This document shows positions 21,986-31,949 of a stretch of 64,000 bases of DNA, piece after piece. The DNA lies in NCBI GenBank assembly GCA_001510575.1, contig LNGK01000002.1:3274144-3338143 (forward strand). Reading direction: 5' to 3'. The position numbers were made by a program, and so were the translations under genes. The notes beneath the pieces were generated by a model, which was not told the origin of the DNA, did no database searches, and was given only the letters and a program-made list of their open reading frames with translations. The stretch's first letter is position 1. Each line of letters starts with the position of its first letter. Source of the stretch: Knoxdaviesia capensis (lineage: Eukaryota; Ascomycota; Sordariomycetes; Microascales; Gondwanamycetaceae).

Positions 21986-23532
21986 GACGGGAGAATATTC
22001 TGGGGCTCAGCGTTGTAACGATCTAGAGGCATGACTGTTCTGCTTCCATTGTACGATGCGTGTATCGTCACATTGGGTGATGAAGGTTCACGGTCACTTG
22101 TCGATATAACACATAGTTGTCAAGACAGAACACTGTCTGCCTGCTCAAACCCTCATAGAGCATCTCCATCCTGTTATGTCTTCCCCGGAAGATGTATCCT
22201 GAGTCGAATTCTTCCATCTTTGTGTGTATCCCTATTTTTCATCCGCAATATATTAGGATCTCTATATCGGAGTGATAAGTACGGCCACAGGGCCCCGATT
22301 CCAGAACAGACTTGCGAGTATTCCACCCTCATACATGGGGCGGGGGATATATAACCACTTGTGTCCTGCCTGAATCCCCCTCTGCCAAGAGCGCACTTCA
22401 TTACTCCGTATATGGGGTTCCTCTCCGTTCAGTAGGATGCCCTTAATGCCTTGACTTTAGCCTAGACAGCATTTACAGTAGTGATGATTGATTGAGGGCT
22501 TGGGAATTTCCGTATGGGGAAATCCTGAGCTAAAAAGGACCCTGGAAGGCATAGAAAATCCTCTAGAGCAACCACGCAGCTGTTATCTCTGTGGAGTGTG
22601 AAGCTGGGGTTTGTTGTCGTGTCTGGGCTTGATCACCAACCCTAACCCGAAGACACAGCCCCTGCTTTTCCACTCGGTTTCGCGAATCCCACCCAAGCAG
22701 TTAATTATGAGCACGACTGATCGCTGCCTTTTAAATTCCCATCAATACTCACTCACATTGATCCATCTGTCAAAGTGTTAAGCAGACGCCCACTCTAAAC
22801 AAGCCAACAAATTTATTCTGCTGCCTGCACTCCCCAAACGCAGTCGTCATCCTCCCACGAATAACCGGGCATAACGCACTTCCAGAACAACCCCAGTCGT
22901 GCACTTCCGCCCAGCGTTGCAGCAATGAAACCGCGGGCTCGAACACAAGATGCTTGGGGCAGCGTAAGCCGGGGGGGCTACTTGCAGGCTGGGCCGCTCA
23001 CTAACCGCTGTCAAGTGCGCCGCGTTTTCATCGTATCCTGTCCACCGAGGTCGGCCCGACCGGATTGGTCTCGCGTCGGCATCCGGACAGGACGCGATGA
23101 GTAAGTGCAACGTCCTGGAATCAGAGCGATTTGCTAGGCCAACTCAAGCGTTTCCGTTTCCAAAGCCATGATAATGGATCCTGATTCCCCCAACATCTCC
23201 GCGATGGCGCTGGTTGGGTATGGTACGGTATCTCTCTCATAAGCGGTTTGGCGTACGGCGCACCGAGAAACTGCGACACATGGCGCACATGGCTGCTCGC
23301 TGCAATCCTGAATCATCGCACATGCCATGCAGTCACGATTCAGGAGTCCCACAAGATCTGGAAAACAGCGGGAGATGTTTTGTTCTGACCTTCTTCCCCC
23401 CTTGAAGTGGAGTCTGCCTGCATTCAGATCTAGCTATATAGAAGAAGCACTGCCGCCGCACCTACTGGCGTTGTGGCATCGCCTTTTTCTCTCTGGAAAT
23501 TTACACATCTTTCTCATACAGTTTTATTCATC
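21986..23532. other. Divergent intergenic region (receptor / small membrane protein)
   Basis: No gene supported. It lies between two divergently transcribed membrane-protein genes and so must carry both promoters. A telomere-like AACCCTAACCC is at 22638-22648. Confidence 0.55.
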
Positions 23533-24676
23533 ATGGGCATGGGCCACCACATTGCCCGCGGAGTCCTGGACATCCTGCTGCTTGGTGTCCTTTGCGTTCT
23601 TTGGATCTCTTTGCAGAAGCGCAGATCATCCACATCGGGGAACCTGAGGTTTCTACATGTTGCCATTCCTTTAGAAACAATGTAAGGTTGAGCCGTATTG
23701 CTGCTGCTCACTCCAATCTGGGCCATGGGCCGCTAACATGTTCCAATCTAGTGGTCTCGTCTTCGACGCGGTGTACCAATTCTCCAGTATCATCTTGTTT
23801 GAAAACCCATTAACAGCAAACCGCATGTTCTTCGCCCTCGCTGTGACCGCCTGCGCCGCCCCGGTCCTCAACCAGACCGCCAACCTCCTCGCCAGCCTAA
23901 TTCTCGCGCGCCTGAGCATCGGCTCGCTCCTCTTCAGCCCCCTGCCGCTGGCATCGTCTCCCCGCGCAGTCGCAGCACTGACGGACCAGCGGCACTGCGC
24001 AATGGCGCTGGCCGTGCGTGCAGCGACCGTGGTGGCGCTGGCCACGGCGCTGTTGTACGTGAGCGCCCTTGTGCTGGGCCTGGCTGCTGTGGCCCTCATG
24101 TATGAGGGAAACGGCGGCTCAGACGCCCGTACGAGTCACGCGATTGCACACGCTGGCCGGAGCATTCAAGTCGCAAATTTGGGAGTTCTGGGTCTTGCTG
24201 GTGTGGCTCTGATGGGATGTGCTGTAGTCCTGATTAGAAGAGGAACTACTGAGAGACGGCTGCCCCAGATGGCGAGTTCACCCAGCGTTTCTCTCTGTTT
24301 TCCTACTGGGTTACCTAAACTAACAATGAACCCACAGAACTTCGACATCCGAGTCCTGATGATAGCAAGTCTCATCCTGGCTCTCACGTCCTTCTGTGAA
24401 TTCATCCTTCTACTCACCACGCCGTATATCCGGAACATGCTGGAACCGCTACCGGATTCTCTGATGATCCTGGAGTTTTTCCTCCGCCCATTCGCTGACA
24501 GCGTGATACTTGCGCTTCTGATCAAATGCGGTCCCTCCCAGAACGGCCGATCCCCTATCGACGGCTGGTCGGTACCGTCGTGGTGGAAGACCAGGGGGTC
24601 GAGAACTGAGGGGAGAGGGCTCCTGGGGTCAACGGGAGTAAGCCTGGATTCGGTGTCATCAGAAACTTTTGCGTAG
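23533..24676 (+). CDS. Multi-pass membrane protein of unknown function (about 357 aa)
   Basis: I do not recognise the family. Model: join(23533..23681, 23752..24676), donor GTAAGG after ACAAT, acceptor TCTAG; 1074 nt. The first exon encodes a short N-terminus with one helix (VLDILLLGVLCVLWISL). The second adds further helices: around FFALAVTACAAPVLN, VVALATALLYVSALVLGLAA, NLGVLGLAGVALMGCAVVL, VLMIASLILALTSFCEFIL and a C-terminal hydrophobic segment, six or seven in total. The C-terminal ~50 residues are hydrophilic. A 51-nt in-frame segment (24289-24339) has GT..AG ends and a CTAAC branch point and may be a second intron, which would give 340 residues. The topology resembles small fungal PTH11-like or DUF integral membrane proteins. 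Function is not assigned. Confidence 0.75.
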
Positions 24677-24987
24677 ATCACCGTCTACCGCGAGCGACTT
24701 GGAAGCTGCTGCATTAGTATGCTCTACATGGATCAAAATGGTAAGAGGCGGCTAGGAAAAGCAAGGGTTTGAAGCAAACCCGATGATATCACACACACAT
24801 ATTTCTTTTGTTGGGATTGGGAAACGCGGGCGGATTTGAACTGAGTTATTAAAGAAGGCGTTTGCAAAATTAGCTCTAGATATAAATGTATATCTATATC
24901 CTTCATCATATATACCACAGCAGTTCTATGAATGCAAATCAAAACTTCAAAACATGGCCGAGATTGTGTGGTGCTCTTCCTCTATTT
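24677..24987. other. Short convergent spacer
   Basis: About 310 bases between two convergent stop codons. It is AT-rich, with nothing recognisable apart from probable 3' untranslated sequence. Confidence 0.6.
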
Positions 24988-26080
24988 CTATTTCTCATTC
25001 TCCTCGACGAACTCTTCGGGAGCATCGTACAAGACAGCTCCATGGGCCAGGGACTTGGCCACATACCTACAAGGGAAACATGTTAGGCTTGCCTCAACAG
25101 TACAGTAGCTGGCGATGAAGGAAGACTGCTTACTTGGTGTGGCTGCCCCGAGCCGAAAGGTGGCCCTGCTGGTTCCAGAAATGAACAGTAGTATAGGCGA
25201 GAGTTTTACCGACTAGAGAAGCTTGATCAGAAATGCCATCTTGGAACGTAGGGGTGGGACGAACTGACTTTTGTCACAGGTTGCCAGACCACGCAGAATA
25301 TCACCTGGCTTTCCGCCTCCGCTCAGGTAACTGACTATATCCCGACCTTCGTATTAGTATCCGCGTGTACGATACAGTATTCGCGCTAATATCATTGGGG
25401 ATATCGTACCATTGATATCCGTTGACACTCCAGTAGAGAAGCGTCCAGTAGAAGCTACAGCCAGGGAGCCGCCCAGGTCAACCAGACTGGCGATGGTTCC
25501 TCCATGGATAATACCCAACCGGTTCTACAACACGGCCAGTCAGAGACAATTTCTGAATGATAACACAAGCGGTGCGTCTGGTTTACTCACAGTGTGATCC
25601 TTGTGAATCGAGAGCTCGAAGTTGACTTTGCCGGACTCAGCCGACAATACCCGAAACTGAGAACTTCACGTTAGGCATTTGCGACGATAGCTTGGTCTCT
25701 CTTACAGAGAGAGGGGTTGTATGAACATACGTGAGGCCCAAGTAACCTAATAGAATCAACTAGGTCAGCTTGAATGAATTCACACTCAAACGAGCAGTAC
25801 ACGAAAACAGCTCATTTCTCCCCAGACAAAATACGAATACAACACGCATCGATAAACTCACCTGGGCTCAAGACCTGATTCGGCCTGGAAGGAACGGTAA
25901 ACCTGTACTCAAGGGAAACAAAATACGTTAGGACAAAGAATACTTAACAGAAGCCCACCAGCTTCACTGATTGCGATGACGCCAACTGACGATACTGAGA
26001 ACCGCATAGGCACATCGCGTCGAGACAGAAACACCGTCAGCACATACCGCTTGAACGAAAGGACCGGGCTTGAGCTTCAT
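24988..26080 (-). CDS. ACOT13/PaaI-like hotdog thioesterase (164 aa, eight exons)
   Basis: Second acyl-CoA thioesterase of the 4HBT hotdog family in the window. Model: complement(join(24988..25066, 25134..25212, 25269..25334, 25410..25524, 25591..25656, 25731..25746, 25862..25902, 26048..26080)), 495 nt. Every intron has GT..AG ends. The joined protein begins MKLKPGPFVQA and keeps the family order: RVLSAESGKVNFEL, KDHTNRLGIIHGGTIASLVD, FSTGVSTDI, YLSGGGKPGD, GKTLAYT and ARGSHTKYVAKS. Asn53, His59 and Asp68 have the same spacing as the ACOT13 catalytic residues. Exon 6 in genomic order (25731-25746) is a 16-nt microexon contributing LLGPH; the reading frame requires it. A small acidic tail (FVEENEK) ends the protein. 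It may act in mitochondria or cytosol; no clear targeting signal is visible. Confidence 0.9.
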
Positions 26081-26250
26081 GATTGTATATTGAATAATGA
26101 TAGATGTGGGAAGAGTTATACGGACTGCCAAAAAGACGAGGGGATATCGGGAAACGGAGCAAACGCGGAAATGCTACATGTGGATGGCCGAGGTCTAGGG
26201 AAGCTCGAAAACAAGCCGTCATCGGCACGCCTTTCACATAAGCTAAGGGT

Positions 26251-26270
26251 GGAGTTAGGGTTGGGGGTTA
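26251..26270. promoter_or_regulatory. Telomere-like motif, copy 2
   Basis: Same 20 bases as 18379-18398, here 171 bases upstream of the minus-strand thioesterase start codon and in the same orientation relative to the downstream minus-strand gene. Function is inferred only from resemblance to teloboxes. Confidence 0.45.
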
Positions 26271-26420
26271 CTCGAAACTCCAGACCGCGGACGAGACGAC
26301 AAAACAATGCAAGCCCCGCGCGACCGACAGCAGAAACACAACCTGAATTTGACATCTAGCACCCATCTAGTCTATCTGGAGGCCAATATCTATCTACCTG
26401 AGACAAAAAGAACAAACCCC

Positions 26421-26425
26421 AAAAA
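26421..26425 (-). terminator. RNA polymerase III terminator of tRNA-Ser
   Basis: Five consecutive T on the minus strand, ten bases past the tRNA 3' end, the usual position of a Pol III stop signal. Confidence 0.7.
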
Positions 26426-26434
26426 GTAACGAAG

Positions 26435-26529
26435 CGATAGCAACAGGATTCGAACCTGCGAGGGCGAACCCATGGGATATCGAAAAGGAGAATTCAAGTC
26501 CCACCCATTAACCACTCTGGCATGCTACC
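26435..26529 (-). tRNA. tRNA-Ser(UGA) with a 14-nt intron
   Basis: The 95-nt minus-strand segment folds as a class II tRNA. The acceptor stem GGTAGCA pairs with TGCTATC (one G-U), with discriminator G. The D arm contains the A box (TGGTTAATGGG), and the T arm GCAGG-TTCGAAT-CCTGT contains the B box GGTTCGAATCC. The anticodon stem is TGGGA/TCCCA with loop CU-UGA-A, so the anticodon is UGA and it reads UCA serine codons. The stem only closes if about 14 nt after the base 3' of the anticodon (TTCTCCTTTTCGAT) are removed, the canonical intron position 37/38. The long variable arm GGGTTCGCCC is typical of serine tRNA. CCA is not encoded. A T-run terminator follows at 26421. Confidence 0.92.
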
Positions 26530-26857
26530 GGAAGTTGCTAGAGGTGGGTCTTCTAGCAGCCTTTAAGGTAAGCACAAATAAGCGCAGCTGAGTCAGGAAC
26601 TTTTTTGGCAGCTCACACTATCTGGGACAGGCATCAGCTTGACGCTTTCTTCTCCCCCGGCTCATGCTTTTTTACCAGTGATCGTGCCAGCGTCTTTACG
26701 TCTTTTTCTTTTTTGTAATTTTGTAGTAGTCGCGAGTGTTCCAGATATTTCTTTTTCTTCTCCTTAACTTCTCGGCCTTATTGTCTTTTTCCTTAAACAT
26801 ACATGGACACATTCATATTCACGCAATCATAGGCTTGCTCCGGCGTTTGCTGTCACG
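26530..26857. promoter_or_regulatory. Shared upstream region of tRNA-Ser and tfb2
   Basis: A 328-bp divergent spacer between a Pol III gene (minus) and a Pol II gene (plus). It is T/C-rich towards the tfb2 start, consistent with a fungal core promoter and leader. No TATA box was identified with certainty. Confidence 0.5.
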
Positions 26858-28447
26858 ATGTCTGCAGGTCCAACACAGTTGGCCGACTACCTGGAGCGGC
26901 TGCCCGGTACGGTCTTCAAGAAACTGTACCAGCAGCCGTCGACAGCATTGGCCATCTTCCGACGCATGCTTCCAAAGATGGGTGAGTTTGGGATGGGAGG
27001 CTCTGGGCGGACAGGAACTGGGCACATGCTCTGAAGTGAACTGCGCAGTTCTTCAGCCGGGACCGCTGCTAACCGCGCTGTGTTGTTCACAGCCAAACGC
27101 TTCGTCAACGTGCTACTATACTCCCCCGATCCGCTCCCGCTCGACCACTTCGACGCCATGACCAAGCCCGAGTTCCGCCGCGAGAAAGACCGCGCCCTGT
27201 CCGCCCTGAAGAGCCTGCACATGATCCAGATCTCGCTTCCGAACAAAGAACGCCGCCAGGAGGTCCAGCTCACGACGAACTTCAAGCGCTCGTTCCGCCA
27301 AGTCCTGGAAGGCACCGGCTCGCAGAACTCGTTCGGCGTGACCTCGAAACTCCCAGTCACCGCAGACATCGACGCGGCTTTCCTCGACCGATACTCCCGC
27401 CGCAAGTGGGACGATATTCTGCACTACGCCGTTAACAGCGTGGGTATTCGCACCGGCGAGTCGGGCGGTGGTGGCGGGCCGAAGCAGTCCGTCAAAGACC
27501 TGCTGCTGGCCGGCAAGCTGGTCGAGCGTCGCGCTGGCGGCTCGGGCGTCGTCATCACACAGGGCGGGTTCACCTTCTTGCTGCAGGAGACCAACTCTCA
27601 AGTCTGGACGCTGCTGATGCTGTGGCTCGAGGCTGCCGACCAGGCCGGCCCTGCTGCCGGATTCGACAGCGTCGACATGCTCCAGTTCCTGTTCATGCTC
27701 TCGAGTACCCAGCTCGGTGTAGCCTACGACACGGACGCGCTGACCGAAGAACGCCGAAATATGCTTCCCTTCCTCATCGATATCGGCCTTGTGTATATTC
27801 CCACCCACACCCCACAACAATTCTTCCCCACCCGCTTCGCCACCACCCTCACCAACGGCTCGGGCAGTCTGCGCTCCATCAGCGAGAGCTTCTCCATAGT
27901 ATCGGCCGCCACTCCCGTCGGCGGCACCGGATCGGCCGTCAGCGGCAGCGGCAGCGGCGAGGGCGGCATCATCCTCGAGACCAACTACCGCATCTACGCC
28001 TACACGTCGAACGCGCTGCAGATCGCCGTGCTCGCGCTGTTCTGCAGCCTCAAATCCCGCTTCCACAACATGGTGGCCGGCCGGCTCTCGCGCCAGTCAA
28101 TCCGCCGCGCCATCTCGTACGGCATCACCGCCGACCAGATCATCAACTACCTCGGCACCCACGCCCACGAGCAGATGCGTCGCGTGGCTGTGTCGCGTGA
28201 CCGCCCCGTGCTCCCGCCAACCGTGGTCGACCAGATCCGGCTGTGGCAGCTCGAGAACGAGCGCATGAAGACCACCAGCGGCTTCTTGTTCAAAGACTTC
28301 GAAGACCGCAAGGAGTACTCGGCCACCGCGGCCTATGCCGACGAGGTCGGCGTGTTAGTCTGGCGTAGCGATGAGGCGCAGGTGTTCTTCGCGAGCAAGA
28401 CGGAGCAGATTAGGGACTTTCTCCGTGCTCGAAAGAAGGCTGTCTGA
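26858..28447 (+). CDS. tfb2: TFIIH subunit Tfb2 (p52 homologue), 492 aa, two exons
   Basis: Core subunit of the general transcription and DNA-repair factor TFIIH; p52/Tfb2 anchors and stimulates the XPB/Ssl2 translocase and binds Tfb5. Model: join(26858..26981, 27093..28447), donor GTGAGT, acceptor CACAG, 1479 nt. The N-terminus LADYLERLPGTVFKKLYQQP and then LAIFRRMLPKMAKRFV is the typical Tfb2 opening. Further family segments are FRREKDRALSALKSLH, VKDLLLAGKLV, GFTFLLQETNSQVWTLLMLW and TNYRIYAYTSNALQIAVLALF. The C-terminal Tfb5-binding part contains IINYLGTHAHEQMR, IRLWQLENERMKTTSGFLF and FFASKTEQIRDFLR. A Gly/Ser-rich loop near residues 345-375 is variable. All expected regions are present and the length is normal. 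Confidence 0.96.
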
Positions 28448-29630
28448 ACTTCTTCTCATTACACTTATATATCTCTCTCTCCCCCACCTTTTCTCTTGCA
28501 CTCGCTTCTGCTTCATTTTCCCCCATTAGCAAAGCCTAGCATCTAACGAACATTGATCATTTCCAGAATCCACAGAGCGTATCATTCCCTTTTCCCTCTT
28601 CCCCCCTTGTCGTTTCTTTCCATCCATCATCTCTTTTTTATCTCTCCCACCTGTATTTATATTTCTCCAGCTTCATTCCCGGAAAGGCCAAACGAAGTGG
28701 GCTTTTCGGTTTGGGAAACGCACACAAACACACAAATTAGACCAGGAGATAGATACCCACAGCAACCGAAATGGGGGTTGGCAAGGCGTTCCGGAAACCG
28801 AAAAATGGCAGCACTGCACCGAGCCGCAGTGTATGATTGCATGTCCTCTTTTTGATTTTATCTGCTTCATTTTTTTTTCTTTCTCGGATTTGGTTATGTT
28901 ATCAGAGCCGACATCTCACTCTACTCTCTCTTTGGTTGAGAAGGTTTGGGGAGGCTGAACATAGGAGTTCTGGTAGAGATACTATACAGCTCTTCGGTAT
29001 ATCTCAGGTCTCATTTTCATATCAATACAACTGATTGGTACCATGTCTCTCTCCGCGCTATCACTGGTGCAATTCTCAGTTGCTCGCCCATCTCCAGTAT
29101 AAGAGCCAGCAGCCCACCTCCAGCCCCTGGAGCAATTTGATATCGATATATTGCGCGGCCCCGATAAAGCGAGTCTTCCCCCAGTGATCTTCCCACTCAT
29201 ACCGACTGGCAAAATCCAATGGCTGAACCTCGCGTGCCGGATGAATGCCCCAAAGAGCGGCACAAACCCGAAGTAACCCTAGGTTTTCTCCCACATCGCC
29301 AGATCTTCGATTGTGAACGAGGCTGGTGGAGAGAGGCTGGGTACCGCGTGAACCATATCAGATTTATAGATATGTATAAACATAACGGGTGGAGACAAAA
29401 ACATGGCCCAGGTTGCACAGGTGTGCCGAGTTGAAAAGGGGGGACCAACCTCGTAGCGTGATCATTCGTACGTCAAGCGAAGCTGTGAAGCGAGAAGCAT
29501 TCCAGCCTCATAAGGTGATAGAGGGCTGGGATGACAGCTCAGAAGAAGCATGATTTGAGCGAGCTCTAAAGTATAAAAGCTTGTGTCCGAGACCCATGAT
29601 GCTCAACATGCAACGGGTCTGTTCATCTTC
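28448..29630. other. Intergenic region
   Basis: No gene supported. The first ~250 bases are strongly pyrimidine-rich (tfb2 3' region). The end holds the promoter of the Pro-rich protein, with a TATA box at 29572. Confidence 0.55.
29572..29578 (+). promoter_or_regulatory. TATA box
   Basis: TATAAAA at 29572-29578. It lies only ~5 bases before the first in-frame ATG (29583), so that ATG would be upstream of the expected start of transcription; this supports one of the later ATGs. Confidence 0.55.
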
Positions 29631-31439
29631 ATGGCGCCTGCTCGCTCACCCACCACCTCTGGAAAGAAAGCCATGCACATCACACACATCCTCGCAGCCG
29701 TCTGGCACCTCTATGCTCTCTCGTCTGTACAGGCTCTCCCCGCTGCATCACCAGACGCGGCAGCCCTTGATCAGCCTGCCGAAGAGCACAACCCTCTCCA
29801 TCGCCGCCAGTTCGCCCCCGGAATTGGCCCCCCTGGCGGTGCAGCGCCCCCGGGAGTTTCCGTGGGGCCTGTGGTCACAGTTGAACTGCGACCGGGTGGA
29901 CCAAGCGTTACGCCGGTGCTCACTGTCCCGGGACCGCCGCCGTCCCCATCACCCTCGCCGCCACCGCCGGCGCCAACGGCGTCCTCGCCAACCCCATCGG
30001 TTGCTCTGGGGCCAGACAGTCCTTATCACCCGCCTGCCCCGTCTCCACCAGCATCGAGGACGTCCACGACTCTCTCAACAGTGCTCACTTCAGCAAGCTC
30101 CACCAGGACTTCGACCTCCTTGCTGTCGTCTTCAACGTTTACGTCGTCCCGCAGCTTGATCCCCGACTCACCTCTATTCACGTCTTCCACAAAACTCGAA
30201 ACCCCCACCATCCTGCTCCCAACGGTGCACCCCATCGTGACTCTGACCCCGATCACAATTTCTGGACCGGACCCTTTCCCCACGGTGATCAGAACTTTCA
30301 CGCCTCCGATCGGCCGTCCAAGCACTATAACACCGTTGTATCCGGGACACGCCACGAAGTCCTCGTCCTCAGCGAGCAGCTCCAGCACCAGCATTAAAAC
30401 AGGCACCGCTAGCACCGGGACAACGAGCACACCATGCGAAACATCATCGACTTCCACCGGTCCCACAAAGCCACCAATGTCCACGACATGGCGAGGCCCT
30501 CCCGGCGGCTCTGGGACATCCTCGTCGCTGCCTTCCGGACCGCCGGGGCTCACAAAGCCCCCAATGCATCCCACCCCAAGTGTCCCGTCATGGCCGCCAC
30601 CACCTCCGACGATGAGACCGACAGCCTCCTCACCAGGTCCATCCCCCCCTCGTCCATCTGGAAGCAGCAGCAGTTCCGCTACAGTCTTGGTTCCTCTTCA
30701 ACCTCCTCCGTCGCCTCCTCCATCGCCTCGTCCCTCAGTGACGACTTCTACACTGAGACCCCCAGGGCCGCCCGGACCATCGGGACCTCCATCCATTCCC
30801 ATGTCTAGGGGCGGAGTTCCGACTGGGACTGAAACATCCAGGCCAACGCCCCCGGGACCTCCTCCTGGTGGTCCTACACTGCTTCCACCACGGCCTCCAT
30901 CGACTTCGACAGGCGTGCGGGACTTTTCACTTCCGACAACTACAATCACTGGTTTAGGCCCAAGACCAACAACGTCAAGAGCCCCCGTCCCTAGCTTTCC
31001 ACCCGGCTCACCCCCAGCCAGTCAGCCCCCACGACCGACCACGTCCCGGGCGATATCTCCAGGCCCCCCATCCGGGTTCCCACCCTCGAGTGTCCCGCCC
31101 CGGCCACCGCAAACATCAATTACTCAACAGGTGCCCAGGCCAACACTGCCCGGAGGAATCCCTCCTCAACCAACTGCAACTTCGCCTCCCCCGCGAGGCC
31201 CGGGACTAATCCCACCCGGTCCTGGCCCTTCCGGACCATCTTCGCCTGTTCCCCCAACCCCATCAAGAAGTTTCCCAGTGCCAGCACCATCGTCTCCCCC
31301 AGTAGTTTCCATTCCCATTTCGTCACCGGGGGGCGGAAGGCCACAACAGCCTATCATGCCTACCATTGTTATAAGCGGGTGCCCAGCAGCACTGCCAAGT
31401 AGTACCACAGTGTCGTTTGTGATATACTTTTCGGGTTAG
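29631..31439 (+). CDS. Secreted Pro/Ser/Thr-rich protein (about 589-602 aa)
   Basis: Unrecognised extracellular or cell-wall-type protein. In-frame ATGs lie at 29583, 29631 and 29673. The TATA box argues against the first. From the third, MHITHILAAVWHLYALSSVQALPAASP reads as a signal peptide ending near ALP-A, and HRRQF about 24 residues later suggests a Kex2-like basic processing site. The remaining ~550 residues are low-complexity, dominated by Pro, Ser, Thr and Gly (runs such as PSPSPSPPPP, many PGPP and SSSTS blocks), with few charged residues and few hydrophobic ones outside the leader. No GPI-attachment pattern is evident; the C-terminus contains one Cys (SGCPAALP). No introns are needed. 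The other two frames are partly open because of the repeats, so a frameshift would be hard to detect here. Function is unknown. Confidence 0.7.
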   Translation: MAPARSPTTSGKKAMHITHILAAVWHLYALSSVQALPAASPDAAALDQPAEEHNPLHRRQFAPGIGPPGGAAPPGVSVGPVVTVELRPGGPSVTPVLTVPGPPPSPSPSPPPPAPTASSPTPSVALGPDSPYHPPAPSPPASRTSTTLSTVLTSASSTRTSTSLLSSSTFTSSRSLIPDSPLFTSSTKLETPTILLPTVHPIVTLTPITISGPDPFPTVIRTFTPPIGRPSTITPLYPGHATKSSSSASSSSTSIKTGTASTGTTSTPCETSSTSTGPTKPPMSTTWRGPPGGSGTSSSLPSGPPGLTKPPMHPTPSVPSWPPPPPTMRPTASSPGPSPPRPSGSSSSSATVLVPLQPPPSPPPSPRPSVTTSTLRPPGPPGPSGPPSIPMSRGGVPTGTETSRPTPPGPPPGGPTLLPPRPPSTSTGVRDFSLPTTTITGLGPRPTTSRAPVPSFPPGSPPASQPPRPTTSRAISPGPPSGFPPSSVPPRPPQTSITQQVPRPTLPGGIPPQPTATSPPPRGPGLIPPGPGPSGPSSPVPPTPSRSFPVPAPSSPPVVSIPISSPGGGRPQQPIMPTIVISGCPAALPSSTTVSFVIYFSG

Positions 31440-31949
31440 GAGTGTCATCAGCATGAATATAAGGAAACGGAAGAAACAAAATACGCACCTGCAAACAGAG
31501 AGGGGGATTGAAGATGTCATGGTATGCAAATATTTGTCACTAATAGAAGCAAATTCAAGTTAAATCACATGGCCACAATAGCAAACCTGACCTTGAAAAT
31601 TGTGCATAAATTACCGGATGATAAAGTGTCGCGTACTATAGATCACCCGGGGAGAACTGTGGAGGCGGTTGATACGAAATTAGCAACAAGTAAATTGAAC
31701 GGAGTCTTAAGCGGCAGAACGCAAAAGAACACTTGTCGATCCGGGAATATGGACAGCGAAGCATTTATATCTAGAACTGTGAGGTCACCACATGCTAAAA
31801 GTTGAATGCAATCCGTGAGATAGACGGACAGAACCAACTCGCTTGTCACATACCTTTGATATTCTCGTTCTTTCTGCTTCAGCAAAAGCTCCATTGATAG
31901 AAACGACGGCGAACATACCTAACGACGAAAGGACACAGCAGAAAGCAAA
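31440..31949. other. Intergenic spacer
   Basis: About 510 bases, AT-richer than its flanks, with no supported gene. It separates the Pro-rich protein gene from the KDEL-protein gene. Confidence 0.55.

Noticed and set aside
27116..28066. 316-codon frame antisense to tfb2
   Set aside because: Shadow of the tfb2 coding frame; low-complexity Glu/Gln/Gly-rich translation.
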